Positions 1 through 8,694 of a DNA stretch of 64,000 nt are shown here, piece after piece. Made by a program: the position numbers and the translations under genes. This DNA is from Methylovulum psychrotolerans (GTDB lineage: Bacteria > Pseudomonadota > Gammaproteobacteria > Methylococcales > Methylomonadaceae): the NCBI RefSeq assembly GCF_002923755.1, contig NZ_PGFZ01000002.1, positions 73,704-137,703 on the forward strand. Direction: 5' to 3'. The notes under the pieces were generated by a model. It was not told the DNA's origin. It ran no database searches and saw nothing but the letters and a program-made list of their open reading frames with translations. Position 1 is the stretch's first letter; each line of letters starts with the position of its first letter.

Positions 1-2
1 TC

Positions 3-93
3 AGGGGAGGGAGCTGCCCACCTTAACAAGCCTTAGCTCTCCGCTAATCTTCCCCACTATTTAGAGGTGACTTTATGAAAAACTTGATGATCG
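3..93 (+). repeat. Direct repeat, left copy (partner at 1715-1811)
   Basis: About 90 bases match 1715-1811 on the same strand with scattered differences. Shared blocks are AGGGGAGGGA, ACAAGCCTTA, CCACTATTTAGAGGT and CTTTATGAAAAACTTGAT. The repeat carries a ribosome-binding site (AGAGGT) and an ATG. In this copy the ATG opens a 44-codon frame; in the right copy the frame stops after seven codons. The two copies bracket the AT-rich lipoprotein gene. Confidence 0.75.
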
Positions 94-209
94 AGTATAA
101 GCAAATTCGGTTCGGGTTGTTTGATTCAACTGCATTGTTTATTGATGGCGACAATGTGCTTATCCCAGCGGTATTGGCGGCTTTTACAAAGGTAGAACCG
201 CTAGAGTAA
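75..209 (+). CDS. Small ORF of 44 codons, hypothetical peptide
   Basis: The frame begins MKNLMIEYKQIRFG and ends AAFTKVEPLE. It starts 5 bases after a plausible Shine-Dalgarno sequence (AGAGGTGA). No family is recognised, and there is no clear signal peptide or membrane segment. The start region is duplicated at 1786-1811, where the reading frame is broken, so the gene or its leader was duplicated and one copy decayed. Expression is unproven; the good ribosome-binding site and the duplication are the only support. Confidence 0.35.
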   Translation: MKNLMIEYKQIRFGLFDSTALFIDGDNVLIPAVLAAFTKVEPLE

Positions 210-614
210 CGTATTTCTAGTCGCGTCATGCGTCCATGGCATCGGCATCACGGAATTTACTAACTCCGATTTACCTATTTAAGCGCATTGATTTGGTCAA
301 TGCCGTCATGGTGGTCAACGCAAGACTGTGTGGTTTTGTTTTTTACCATTATAACGTTAAATAGGACTGCCATGCGGATTCTCCAAAGCCTCAGGGACTC
401 ATTTAAGCCGTGCTTGTCGAAGCTGAATTTGATCAAGTTAAATTATGTACGTTGCGTGGAGTATTTGTGAAAATCGAGCAAGGCCACATTGAATACCTAT
501 TAAAATTTTTCTGATTGTGCGCTATTTTTAAACAAAATCAATTAAATACAGTTTTTTTAACATTGAGCATACCCTATAATCCGGTACAATTAGAGTTTTT
601 TAAATTAGGTCGTT
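210..614. other. AT-rich intergenic stretch
   Basis: No convincing gene is visible. A 60-codon plus-strand frame at 288-470 has no ribosome-binding site and no recognisable protein character. The last 100 bases are very AT-rich and probably hold the promoter of the lipoprotein gene at 615; I could not pick out a specific -35/-10 pair. Confidence 0.4.
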
Positions 615-1598
615 ATGAAAGTTATTGTCAATGTGCTTTGTTTTTTTATTGTTGGTTGTTCCTACAAGGCTCCTGATTCGATAAATACTGCTCTTGCAGC
701 GGCTCGGTTTGAACCACTACACTCGAATTTGAGCATTGGAAAGTTAGCAGAAGAAAAAACAGCTAGTGCGGCAAAAAAGCTAGCGAGCGTTTATTTTCAA
801 AAAGCTGATGAAGAAATAAAGCCCTCTAATCCTGGGCATACAAATCATTTGCAAGAAGAGGCTTATGTAGGGAAGGTTAAAGCGGTAATTCATAATTTCT
901 GTTCGCCTATGCTTGATGATTGCGAATCATTTGTGGTATTAAAGTATCTTGATCAAATTTTGCAAGTTTATATTACGTTTCCAAGTTTTCAGCAGTTTTC
1001 AAAAAATGAGATTGCCAAAATCGGGGATTTTATAGCCATTGATTCAAATACCGGGGGTAGTTGTTTTGACTGTGATGGTATTGATGTCTTTAAGTTGGAG
1101 AACGAGAAAATCTTGTCATTGGGATACTTTTCAGCAATAGAAGACGAGTATCTTATTGGCACATATACAGATTTAGCAGGGAACAAGCTTACAAGTAGTG
1201 CTGAAACACCTGCTTGGGGGCTTTATTATACCGAATACAAAGGCCAAATAACTCTTGACGCTGATAAAACATGCAATAGGAGTAAGGGCAGCGTTAATTA
1301 TTCTGAGAAGAAAAACGTGCTACTTAGTGTGATCAATTCAAAGAAAGACAAAAAAAGTAAAAAAATCAAGGAAGATGACTCTGGTGAAGTCGAAAGCTTG
1401 ATTTTATCGGTATTATCTTTTGCCAAATGGTGTGGGTGGGATAAGGAGTTGGTGGATGTGGCAGCGAAGATTAAGGAGGCAGCGGTAATTACGGACTACA
1501 ATAAAATACAGTTACTTAATAAAGAACTAAACAATGTAAAAAAATGGGATGACTCGCATGCCTTAAGGATAATAAAAGCTGGTGGTTTATATGATTGA
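615..1598 (+). CDS. Hypothetical lipoprotein
   Basis: The 327-residue product opens with a short signal peptide and a lipobox (F-I-V-G-C, Cys15), so it should be acylated and placed in the inner or outer membrane facing the periplasm. The rest is soluble and lysine-rich. A cysteine-bearing segment follows near residues 95-160 (NFCSPMLDDCESF, then GGSCFDCDGIDVF), and a very basic stretch (KKDKKSKKIKEDD) lies near residue 245. No domain is recognised. The gene is much richer in A+T than the conserved genes downstream and sits between two diverged direct repeats, both suggestive of lateral acquisition. Start chosen at the ATG after TTAGGTCGTT. Confidence 0.65.
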   Translation: MKVIVNVLCFFIVGCSYKAPDSINTALAAARFEPLHSNLSIGKLAEEKTASAAKKLASVYFQKADEEIKPSNPGHTNHLQEEAYVGKVKAVIHNFCSPMLDDCESFVVLKYLDQILQVYITFPSFQQFSKNEIAKIGDFIAIDSNTGGSCFDCDGIDVFKLENEKILSLGYFSAIEDEYLIGTYTDLAGNKLTSSAETPAWGLYYTEYKGQITLDADKTCNRSKGSVNYSEKKNVLLSVINSKKDKKSKKIKEDDSGEVESLILSVLSFAKWCGWDKELVDVAAKIKEAAVITDYNKIQLLNKELNNVKKWDDSHALRIIKAGGLYD

Positions 1599-2161
1599 TA
1601 CCCTCAAACACCTTATAAAGAGGAGACGTGCAATCCACTATTTCGTAGTCTAAGTCTTTATTAGGCGTGGCGGTTTGTTTTGGGTTATGTAGCTTTTGTC
1701 TAATCTATCGCTCTAGGGGAGGGAGAGATCCGTTCACCTTGACAAGCCTTAATGTTTCGCTAGTCTTTCCCACTATTTAGAGGTAGCTTTATGAAAAACT
1801 TGATCGTCAAGTGATAGGTTTTGCGATGCTGCTCTCGTCTCTGTGCATCCCGAAAATCAGCTATCACAACCTATGCTATAACCAAGGAATAGGCCATTAT
1901 TTTTGAGCCGAGATAGTTTGGGAGTATGGGTATCCAGTCATTTTTTCCGCGCCATCTGTCAAATATTCGCTGGATCCAGTTTGCGGATGGCAGTGGCTAT
2001 CTGGTTTTAACTGACAATCGCAGTGCACTGCTACGGAGATTGGCTTTTTTAGCATACTGGAGATAAAAAGGGTCAAGGCTCTGATTTTTTCTGAGCTAAA
2101 CCCTCGGTGGATTGAATGTAGCAGGCTAGTATTTTGGCAACGCGGTAAAGCAATGCGTCCC
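1599..2161. other. Intergenic stretch with decayed sequence
   Basis: It holds the right copy of the direct repeat (1715-1811). A 46-codon plus-strand frame at 1926-2066 begins MGIQSFFPRHLSNIRW; it reads like a protein fragment but lacks a properly spaced ribosome-binding site and may be a remnant. Nothing else is supported. Confidence 0.35.
1715..1811 (+). repeat. Direct repeat, right copy (partner at 3-93)
   Basis: This diverged copy of the repeat at 3-93 keeps the ribosome-binding site and the codons MKNLI, after which the frame reaches a stop (MKNLIVK*). The interval between the copies is about 1.6 kb and contains the AT-rich lipoprotein gene. Confidence 0.75.
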
Positions 2162-2563
2162 CTACCATTCGACAGGGCTATCATCTGGGCTACTCAGCAG
2201 GTACTTTAATTCCAAGACCCGCTTTTCTACGATCTTAGCTTTATAATCGCCAATAACAATGTTGGCGTAACTGCCCCCGTCCTTGTTGATTTCAATGATA
2301 AAGTCCAAACTGGCATCGCGGTATTTAAGCCATGCCCGTTGGGCTTCTTTGAGTTTCTTCTTTTCGGTGTCGCTCAGCGTTTTCATCGCCTTGCTGTAGA
2401 CGGCGTTCAGTGCTTTGTCCGCCGCCTGATACCGCGCTTCCTGGCATTCCATAATATCCACCGTGCTTTGTGCATTAGCGCAGTCTTGGGCAAGTGCGGG
2501 CGCGGTTAACGTGAGTGCCAAAAAGATGGCTATAGGGATAGGGGCTTTAGGGTTGATACGCAT
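2162..2563 (-). CDS. LprI-like (DUF1311) secreted protein
   Basis: The 133-residue product has a cleavable signal peptide (hydrophobic core IFLALTLTAPALA, cleavage before QDC). The mature part shows the DUF1311/LprI pattern: Cys-x-x-A-x-S-T-x-D-I-M-x-C near the start, then Y-x-x-A-D-x-x-L-N-x-x-Y, and AQRAWLKYRDAS near residues 75-86. Some members of the family inhibit lysozyme in the periplasm; whether this one does is not shown. The gene stands alone and no operon partner is visible. Confidence 0.8.
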   Translation of the reverse strand: MRINPKAPIPIAIFLALTLTAPALAQDCANAQSTVDIMECQEARYQAADKALNAVYSKAMKTLSDTEKKKLKEAQRAWLKYRDASLDFIIEINKDGGSYANIVIGDYKAKIVEKRVLELKYLLSSPDDSPVEW

Positions 2564-2991
2564 GGTGTGTCCTTGTTATGTCCTTTAGAAACCGCTGTAG
2601 CTCACAGGCGATAACTGTGGAGGGGGATGGAATAAAGTTGGGTATGGACAATAACAGTTTGCATGGCGTAAAGATAGTAACGATTACCTATAAAGTAGTG
2701 ATATTTTTACCGCTAAGAAAACCAATTGTTTTTATTAGGTTTGTTGATGAGAAGTAAAAAAACAATGTGGTTTTATCAATAAAAGTCTGCTTTTCGCAAA
2801 AAGCCCCAGCGCGGTTGCCCCCTGCCTCAGTGGCTGTTTAAGTGTGGCTGGCTGGTCGGGGCATGTATTGCAAGCACGGCAATATTTTGCTCGCTAGATG
2901 TGGGGGCGGATAGCGTTATCCGCCCTATTAATTCAGTGGATACTATGATGTTGTCATACGCTAGCCGACGGCGGCAAGCTTGGGAAAGGCT
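2564..2991. other. Intergenic stretch with a GGGCGGATA palindrome
   Basis: The only structure seen is a perfect 9-bp inverted repeat at 2904-2925 (GGGCGGATA, loop GCGT, TATCCGCCC). It resembles the dispersed palindromes common in intergenic DNA of many proteobacteria. No gene is supported. Confidence 0.5.
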
Positions 2992-3168
2992 CTAATCGCT
3001 GTTTGAACTTTTGGGTTTATAGTTGGCCGGGGTTTCGTCCAGTGCCAATTCGGCGGCGGCGATTGGCTGTTCGCTGGTTTCTGCGTAAGCATCGTCAAAA
3101 GGCATGGGGGAGGCTGAAATTAAAATTAATGCGGTGTAACGCGCCAATTTATGGATATGTTTAATCAT
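2992..3168 (-). CDS. Small secreted peptide, hypothetical
   Basis: This 58-codon frame begins MIKHIHKLARYTALILI and contains a typical short signal peptide with a likely cleavage site after DDAYA. The predicted mature peptide is about 29 residues, acidic in its first half (ETSEQPIAAAELALDE) and ending KPKSSNSD. A Shine-Dalgarno sequence (GAGGA) lies 8 bases before the ATG. No family is recognised. The ribosome-binding site and signal peptide make it a better candidate than other short frames in the region. Confidence 0.5.
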   Translation of the reverse strand: MIKHIHKLARYTALILISASPMPFDDAYAETSEQPIAAAELALDETPANYKPKSSNSD

Positions 3169-3470
3169 GATGTAGTCCTCATAAAGAGATGGGATAAGCC
3201 CGATGGCTACTTAGTGATGCAGTAGCTGATAAACAGTAAGCGAGTTTCGTGCCATGACTTTTTAAGTTGCAAACTCAGTAAAATCAAGGGCTGAAGCCTT
3301 GTTGGCGGGGGCTTGGTAAAGGACGGGGCGGTGATTGGTTGCAATAAACCGACGGTATAGGCTCATATCAACAGCACGGGTCGCGTAGGGGCGATGATTG
3401 GCGTAAGCCTGGGGACGCTTTTTGCGCACAGCGCTTTGGGGCCGCCGCCATATTTGGCAGGGTAGGGGCG
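3169..3470. other. Intergenic stretch downstream of nudE
   Basis: A minus-strand open frame (stop at 3262) runs through here out of phase with nudE and could start only at a GTG inside the stretch. It has no ribosome-binding site, so I do not call it. Nothing else is seen. Confidence 0.35.
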
Positions 3471-4040
3471 TTATTGGGTAAGGCTTGCCAAATATTCGCG
3501 TGCCATAAATAACGCGGCGATGGAGCGGGCTTCGGTGCATTCGCCTGTCGCCAAAAGCGTGTTAATATCAGCCAATTGCCAAGCCACCACTTCCAGTTCT
3601 TCCGGTTCGTCGCCGAGCAGTTTTTCGGGGTAGAGGTCTTGGGCGAGAATGATTTCGGTGGTATGTTCCAAATAAGAGGGGGCGAGGGAAAAGGTGCTGA
3701 GATGGTACAGTTGTTTGGCGCCGAAGCCGATTTCTTCTTTTAGTTCACGGTTGGCGGCTTCAAAAAACGATTCGCCGACATCGACTTTGCCTTTAGGCAA
3801 ACCCAGCTCGTAGCGGTGGGTGCCCGCCGAATATTCGCGGATCAGCAGCACAGTGTCGCGGTCTTGCATCGGCACGACCAAGACCGCGCCGTTAGAGCCG
3901 CCCCGTGCCAGGCGTTCATAATGGCGTAACTCGCCGTTGCTAAACTGTATTTCCAGGGCTTCAATCCTGAACAAGCGGCTTTTGGCAACAGTGGTTTGGG
4001 TTAGGATAGTCGGTTTTTCTGCCATCGGGATAATTTTCAA
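3471..4040 (-). CDS. nudE: ADP compounds hydrolase NudE (Nudix)
   Basis: NudE hydrolyses ADP-ribose, Ap3A and similar ADP-linked nucleotides in the cytoplasm. The Nudix box is intact (G-K-V-D-V-G-E-S, then A-A-N-R-E-L-K-E-E-I-G-F), and the flanks AKSRLF, SNGELRHYER and QDLYPEKLLGDEPE match the NudE subfamily. The start is uncertain. A GAGGTG ribosome-binding site is best spaced for the TTG at 4040, while an ATG at 4025 gives MAEKPTIL, closer to the E. coli length. The gene is divergent from yrfG with only about 30 bases between; the two also lie close together in E. coli. Confidence 0.9.
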   Translation of the reverse strand: MKIIPMAEKPTILTQTTVAKSRLFRIEALEIQFSNGELRHYERLARGGSNGAVLVVPMQDRDTVLLIREYSAGTHRYELGLPKGKVDVGESFFEAANRELKEEIGFGAKQLYHLSTFSLAPSYLEHTTEIILAQDLYPEKLLGDEPEELEVVAWQLADINTLLATGECTEARSIAALFMAREYLASLTQ

Positions 4041-4068
4041 GTCAGTCACCTCACTATAACGCACTCTT

Positions 4069-4725
4069 ATGATAGATTGGAATAAAATTGATACGGTTCT
4101 TTTGGATATGGACGGTACTTTACTGGATTTGAATTTCGATAACCACTTTTGGAAGGAATTTGTGCCGCAACGTTATGCCGAGCGGCATGGCTTGACGTTA
4201 ATGGCGGCTAAGGAGCGGCTGATCCCGCAGTTTAAAAGCATGGAAGGGCGTTTGGAGTGGTATTGTCTGGATTATTGGACGCAGGCTTTGCAGTTGGACA
4301 TTGCCGGGCTGAAAGCGGAACTGGCGGGGCTTATTAGCGTGTTGCCGCATGTGGTGGAGTTTTTGACGGCGTTGCGCGGTTCGGCAAAGCAGGTGTTTTT
4401 GGTGACCAATGCCCACCGCGACGGGTTGGACATTAAAATGGCGCAAACCAGTTTGCGGCCTTTTTTTGACGGCATTATCTGCTCGCATGATCTGGGCTTT
4501 GCGAAAGAGCAACCGGAATTTTGGCCGCTATTTCAGCAACAGCAGCCGTTTGCCAAGCAGGCGGCGCTGATGGTTGACGATAATCTGGCCGTGTTGGCGG
4601 CGGCGCGGCAATTCGGTATCGGCCAAGTGGTCGCGGTCGCCAAGCCCGATAGCCGCCAGCCTAAACGCGCTATTGCCGGGTTTCCGGCTATTGAGGATTT
4701 TCGGGAGTTGTTGGCGGGGCTTTAG
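4069..4725 (+). CDS. yrfG: GMP/IMP nucleotidase YrfG, HAD family
   Basis: This 218-residue HAD phosphatase carries motif I as LLDMDGTLLDLNFD (residues 11-24), motif II as FLVTNAH, the lysine in GFAKEQPEFW, and the acidic motif VDDNLAVL. The WYCLDYW segment and the overall pattern match E. coli YrfG, which dephosphorylates GMP and IMP. Its 3' end overlaps rhlB on the opposite strand by 38 bases, so the two transcripts converge. It starts 28 bases from the divergent nudE start. Confidence 0.88.
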   Translation: MIDWNKIDTVLLDMDGTLLDLNFDNHFWKEFVPQRYAERHGLTLMAAKERLIPQFKSMEGRLEWYCLDYWTQALQLDIAGLKAELAGLISVLPHVVEFLTALRGSAKQVFLVTNAHRDGLDIKMAQTSLRPFFDGIICSHDLGFAKEQPEFWPLFQQQQPFAKQAALMVDDNLAVLAAARQFGIGQVVAVAKPDSRQPKRAIAGFPAIEDFRELLAGL

Positions 4726-6064
4726 GCGGATACGGTTTGCTACTGCGCTTGCTCCGGTCGCCGTTAGGCCGGGGCGGGCGCGGCCTTTTAGCGGGGATGA
4801 TAATATCTGCCAGCAAGTCTTTGGTAATGGCTTTGACGGGGATTTTTTGTCCGATATAGCTTTCAATGTCGGGCATGGAATAAGCGTACTGCTCGCAGAC
4901 AAAGCTGATGGCCTCGCCGCTGGCGCCAAAGCGGGCGGTGCGGCCTATCCTATGGACATAATCTTCGACATCTTGCGGCAAGTCGTAATTAAAAACGTGC
5001 GAAACGTCGGCGATATGCAGGCCGCGGGCGGCGACATCGGTGGCGATCAGTAGGGTGATGCGGTTTTCTTGGAAGTCGTTTAGCAGGCGTTGGCGTTTGT
5101 CTTGCGGCACGTCACCGCTTAAGGCGGCGGTTTTGTAGCCATTGGCGTTAAGCGTGTCGTCCAATTGCTCGGCGCACCGTTTGGTGTTGACGAAAATAAT
5201 GCTCCGCAAGGGCTGGTATTGGTTAAGGATGCCGATCAGCAACGGCAGCTTTTGCTCGTTAGAGGGGCAGAACGCGCTTTGGGCGATGGCCTTGGAGGTG
5301 ACTTCTTCGCTTTCGATGCGGATCAGCACCGGATTGTTCATGTGTTCGTAAGCCAATTCGGTCACTTTATAGGACAGGGTGGCGGAAAACAGCATGTTCA
5401 GGCGTTGGTCGGGCGGCGGCATCCGGTGGAGCAAATAGCGGATGTCTTTGATGAAGCCTAAGTCAAACATCCGGTCGGCCTCGTCCATGACGGTGGCTTT
5501 GATATGGTCGAGCGAGAAGATTTTTTGTTTGTAAAAATCAATGACGCGCCCGGGTGTGCCGATGATGATGTCAACATTGGACTTGATCTTTTCGCGCTGT
5601 TTCTCGTAATCGGTGCCACCGTAGACCAGCGCGAATTTTAAATCCAGATGCTTGCTGAGTAAGAGCGCGTCTTTATGGATTTGGATCGCCAACTCGCGGG
5701 TCGGTGCCAACACAAGGGCGCGGGGATTCTGCTTGGTTTTTGGGGGCGTGCTGGCGCGTGGGGCGATGATTTTGGCGTGGGTGTGGCCGTCATCGTCGCC
5801 ATATTCGTCATCGTCCTCTTCATCGTCAGGCTCCGCTTGCCCGTCATTAAGCAGGTGCTGGAACAGCGCCAGTAAAAAGGTCGCGGTTTTGCCGGTACCG
5901 GTTTGCGCTTGGCCGGCAATGTCCTTATCGCGCAGCAGTAAGGGCAGGGCTTTATCTTGGATGGGCGAGCAGAATGTAAAGCCGGCCTCGTTGAGGCTAC
6001 GCAAAATGCTGTCGGATAATTCCAGGTTATTAAAGCGGGTTTCGGTAAGATGTGTCTGTTTCAT
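4688..6064 (-). CDS. rhlB: DEAD-box RNA helicase RhlB
   Basis: RhlB is an ATP-dependent RNA helicase and, in enterobacteria, a degradosome partner of RNase E. The N-terminus (MKQTHLTETRFNNLEL) and Q motif (FCSPIQ) match RhlB. Motif I is AQTGTGKT (residues 53-60), motif II VMDEADRMFD, motif III SAT, motif VI HRIGRTAR. An insertion rich in Asp and Glu sits at about residues 75-112, between motif I and motif Ia (PTRELA), and is not in the E. coli enzyme. The tail is basic and proline-rich (KRPRPPRPNGDRSKRSSK), as expected for RNA binding. It is divergent from trxA and rho, the same neighbours as in E. coli. Confidence 0.9.
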   Translation of the reverse strand: MKQTHLTETRFNNLELSDSILRSLNEAGFTFCSPIQDKALPLLLRDKDIAGQAQTGTGKTATFLLALFQHLLNDGQAEPDDEEDDDEYGDDDGHTHAKIIAPRASTPPKTKQNPRALVLAPTRELAIQIHKDALLLSKHLDLKFALVYGGTDYEKQREKIKSNVDIIIGTPGRVIDFYKQKIFSLDHIKATVMDEADRMFDLGFIKDIRYLLHRMPPPDQRLNMLFSATLSYKVTELAYEHMNNPVLIRIESEEVTSKAIAQSAFCPSNEQKLPLLIGILNQYQPLRSIIFVNTKRCAEQLDDTLNANGYKTAALSGDVPQDKRQRLLNDFQENRITLLIATDVAARGLHIADVSHVFNYDLPQDVEDYVHRIGRTARFGASGEAISFVCEQYAYSMPDIESYIGQKIPVKAITKDLLADIIIPAKRPRPPRPNGDRSKRSSKPYPPKAPPTTPENPQ

Positions 6065-6198
6065 GTGCTATAGGATAACTTAAAAACTGCTCAGGTTAAA
6101 ATACCGCGTTGCTGTTGTCAGAGGTATTGCCTAAAAATTGATTGACTCGCGTTGCTAAGCCCCCTATAGTTTTACCTTTTATTTGTTGGAGAATTAGT

Positions 6199-6525
6199 GT
6201 GAGTGACTCAGTCCTTCATGTAAGTGATAGTGAATTTAACGATACGGTTCTTAAAGCCGCAGGCCCTGTGCTGGTCGATTATTGGGCGGAATGGTGCGGC
6301 CCTTGCAAAATGATTGCTCCGGTTCTTGATGCCATTGCCGAAGAGTACAAAGGTAAGTTGACAGTGGTAAAAATCAATATAGACGAAAATCCGCTGACTC
6401 CACAACGTTACGGTGTGCGTGGTATCCCAACGCTTATGCTGTTCAATGAAGGCGAGGTGGAAGCGACTAAAGTGGGCGCTTTGAGCAAATCAGAGCTGGC
6501 CAAATTTCTCGATAGCAACATCTAG
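6199..6525 (+). CDS. trxA: Thioredoxin TrxA
   Basis: This 108-residue cytoplasmic thioredoxin reduces protein disulfides. It has the active site W-C-G-P-C-K after VDYWAEW and the conserved cis-proline loop R-G-I-P-T-L. The start is the GTG at 6199 ([10 protein letters not shown]), preceded by TTGGAGAATTA; an upstream ATG at 6142 would add 19 residues unlike any thioredoxin. It precedes rho and is divergent from rhlB, the conserved gammaproteobacterial arrangement. Confidence 0.95.
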   Translation: MSDSVLHVSDSEFNDTVLKAAGPVLVDYWAEWCGPCKMIAPVLDAIAEEYKGKLTVVKINIDENPLTPQRYGVRGIPTLMLFNEGEVEATKVGALSKSELAKFLDSNI

Positions 6526-6720
6526 TTTGTCTCTTGACTCAGATCTGTCACAAAAGGTTGGACGGGTCTGAGTGCATCAGTTATACTTACCCCGTGCGGT
6601 GGTCACGCGCACTCAATCACATCATCCGATAGTTACACCCCTGAATTATCATTCAATCCATTCTACTCAAGCAGTTAGGCGCAATAGTCCTGGCAGCTTC
6701 CCTTCGGGTCATCTTTTTTT

Positions 6721-7977
6721 ATGAATCTTACCGAGTTAAAGCTTAAGCAAATCAGTGAAGTTATAGACATCGCCGAGTCTTTGGGACTAGAAAGTGTCGC
6801 CAGGTCACGCAAACAGGATTTAATTTTTGCCATCCTTAAAAAACAGGCAAAAGCAGGCGACGATATTTATGGCGACGGCGTTCTGGAAATTTTACAAGAT
6901 GGTTTTGGGTTTTTACGGACTCCAGGTTGCTCCTATCTTGCCGGCCCCGATGACATTTACGTTTCCCCCAGCCAAATCCGGCGGTTTTCCTTAAAGACGG
7001 GCGATACCATCAGCGGTAAGATCCGTCCCCCTAAAGATAACGAACGTTATTTTGCCATGCTGAAGGTGGAGCAAATCAATTTTGAGCCGCCCGAAAACAC
7101 GAAGAACAAAATTTACTTTTCTAACCTCACGCCTTTGTTTGCCAAAGAGCGTTTTGTGCTTGAGCAGGGTAACGGTACCAGCGAAGATTTGACCGGACGT
7201 ATTATCGACCTGATCGCCCCGATTGGTAAGGGCCAGCGTGGCCTGATTGTGTCGCCGCCGAAAGCGGGTAAGACCATGATCCTGCAAAGCTTGGCGCAGG
7301 CCATTGCCGAACAGAATCCCGAATGTTACCTGATTGTGCTGCTGATTGACGAACGTCCTGAAGAGGTCACGGAAATGGAGCGTTGTGTGCGCGGCGAAGT
7401 CATTTCCAGTACCTTTGACGAGCCTGCTGTGCGCCACGTCCAGGTGGCCGAAATGGTTATCGAAAAAGCCCGCCGTTTGGTCGAGCATAAACACGATGTG
7501 GTCATTTTGTTAGACTCCATCACCCGTTTGGCCCGCGCGTACAATACCGTCGTGCCGTCATCGGGTAAGATTTTGACGGGCGGTGTCGATGCCAATGCCT
7601 TAGAAAAACCGAAACGCTTTTTCGGGGCGGCGCGTAATATCGAGGAAGGCGGCAGTTTGACCATTATCGCCACGGCGCTGGTCGATACCGGCTCCAGAAT
7701 GGATGAGGTCATTTACGAAGAGTTTAAGGGTACGGGTAATATGGAGTTGCATCTGGACCGTAAAATCGCCGAAAAACGCATTTATCCGGCGATTAACATT
7801 AACCGTTCAGGTACCCGGCGCGAAGAGTATTTGGTTGATCCTGACACCTTGCAAAAAACTTGGATTTTGCGCAAAATCCTCCAGCCTATGGACGAAACGG
7901 CCGCATCGGAGTTTTTGATCGGCAAATTGAAGGATTTTATGACCAATGCCGAGTTTTTTGACTCGATGAAGCGTTAA
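6721..7977 (+). CDS. rho: Transcription termination factor Rho
   Basis: The 418-residue product is almost the same length as E. coli Rho (419). It shows the N-terminal RNA-binding cold-shock fold ([16 protein letters not shown]), the Walker A loop SPPKAGKT, Walker [11 protein letters not shown] and the Q/R-loop segment [20 protein letters not shown]. It acts as a hexameric RNA-dependent ATPase that ends transcription. The ATG follows directly on a T-run with no obvious Shine-Dalgarno sequence. The 195-base leader after trxA could be a site of autogenous control, as is known for rho elsewhere; no leader peptide is evident. Confidence 0.96.
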   Translation: MNLTELKLKQISEVIDIAESLGLESVARSRKQDLIFAILKKQAKAGDDIYGDGVLEILQDGFGFLRTPGCSYLAGPDDIYVSPSQIRRFSLKTGDTISGKIRPPKDNERYFAMLKVEQINFEPPENTKNKIYFSNLTPLFAKERFVLEQGNGTSEDLTGRIIDLIAPIGKGQRGLIVSPPKAGKTMILQSLAQAIAEQNPECYLIVLLIDERPEEVTEMERCVRGEVISSTFDEPAVRHVQVAEMVIEKARRLVEHKHDVVILLDSITRLARAYNTVVPSSGKILTGGVDANALEKPKRFFGAARNIEEGGSLTIIATALVDTGSRMDEVIYEEFKGTGNMELHLDRKIAEKRIYPAININRSGTRREEYLVDPDTLQKTWILRKILQPMDETAASEFLIGKLKDFMTNAEFFDSMKR

Positions 7978-7980
7978 GGT

Positions 7981-8340
7981 TTAGCCCAGTTTAAAGCCAG
8001 CAAAGAATCCCGCCGCGCCACTGGCGCCTTTGCTGGTGATGCTCGATAAGCGATGCACTAAAAAATCGCCCGATGATTTGGCGGCATGGGTTGCCGAGCT
8101 GGCGGCCTGTTGCAAATCCGTATCGCTGATATTGACCACCCCGTAGTATTCCGCAGCAAACAACATCACAATAGCCGCACCTGACAGAAATAAGGTCATG
8201 CGGAGCATTTTTTTGGCAAAATAGCCGACTGCCATACCGATGACAAACGGTGCGCCGACATTGTTCATTAAAAACGCCGAAGAGAAAAAATCTGGGGTTA
8301 CTGGGCCTGTGGAGGGGATAAGGGTGCTGGTGGTCGTCAT
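7981..8340 (-). CDS. FUN14 family membrane protein
   Basis: This small membrane protein of about 119 residues has glycine- and alanine-rich segments: NNVGAPFVIGMAVGYFAKK, then LRMTLFLSGAAIVMLFAAEYYGVV, then a C-terminal AAGFFAGFKLG. That pattern fits the FUN14 family, whose bacterial members have no settled function. I prefer the ATG at 8340 (MTTTSTLIPS); a longer frame from 8415 adds a proline-rich head without membrane character. It converges on rho with only three bases between stop codons. Confidence 0.7.
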   Translation of the reverse strand: MTTTSTLIPSTGPVTPDFFSSAFLMNNVGAPFVIGMAVGYFAKKMLRMTLFLSGAAIVMLFAAEYYGVVNISDTDLQQAASSATHAAKSSGDFLVHRLSSITSKGASGAAGFFAGFKLG

Positions 8341-8607
8341 GGTCAAAGCGGATAGGTTAGGGGGTTGGGGCAATGTACTGGGCTTATCCTTGGCAGGATG
8401 ACCCTTAGACCCCACATCTTATAGTAAGTTGCCGATAAGTTAAACACCTGGCGTTTTATAGTGGCCGGACTTGTTAGGCTAGGGTAGGCCGCAAAAAACA
8501 ACTTTCTGAAAAATAATAAGCTATCTCTTATCCCGCCTCGGCTTTTCTGACCGGTATGGCTTCGCAAGAATCCGGCAAATGGGAGGCAATCATGAAACTA
8601 CATGCTA

Positions 8608-8641
8608 TAGTCATATTGTTGTCATATAAAATCAATATGCT
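8608..8641 (+). promoter_or_regulatory. Pho box and -10 upstream of pstS1
   Basis: Two 7-bp half-sites, TAGTCAT (8608-8614) and TTGTCAT (8619-8625), are spaced 11 bp start to start, as PhoB binds. A -10-like TATGCT lies at 8636-8641, exactly 10 bases after the box. This is the class II arrangement in which PhoB replaces -35 recognition. The same geometry recurs at the three other promoters of this region. Confidence 0.85.
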
Positions 8642-8694
8642 GGGCAGGTATTAGTGTCTAAATTGCATCCATTACCTATTGTTGAGAGCCGATA

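Noticed and set aside
288-470. 60-codon plus-strand frame upstream of the lipoprotein gene
   Set aside because: No ribosome-binding site, unlikely composition and no recognisable protein features.
1897-2184. 95-codon minus-strand frame next to the LprI-like gene
   Set aside because: It overlaps the LprI-like gene's end, has no ribosome-binding site and no domain; most likely chance.
2904-2925. GGGCGGATA palindrome as a terminator
   Set aside because: No T-run follows and it lies far from any gene end; better read as a dispersed intergenic palindrome.
3262-3540. 92-codon minus-strand frame overlapping the end of nudE
   Set aside because: Out of phase with the clear nudE frame, with no ribosome-binding site; the part beyond nudE has only a GTG to start from.
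4574-5053. 159-codon plus-strand frame across the yrfG/rhlB junction
   Set aside because: It is a shadow in G/C-rich DNA covering the ends of two well-supported genes.
6526-6720. Possible leader peptide or riboswitch before rho
   Set aside because: No convincing short frame or known RNA fold was seen; the T-run just before the ATG lacks a clear stem.
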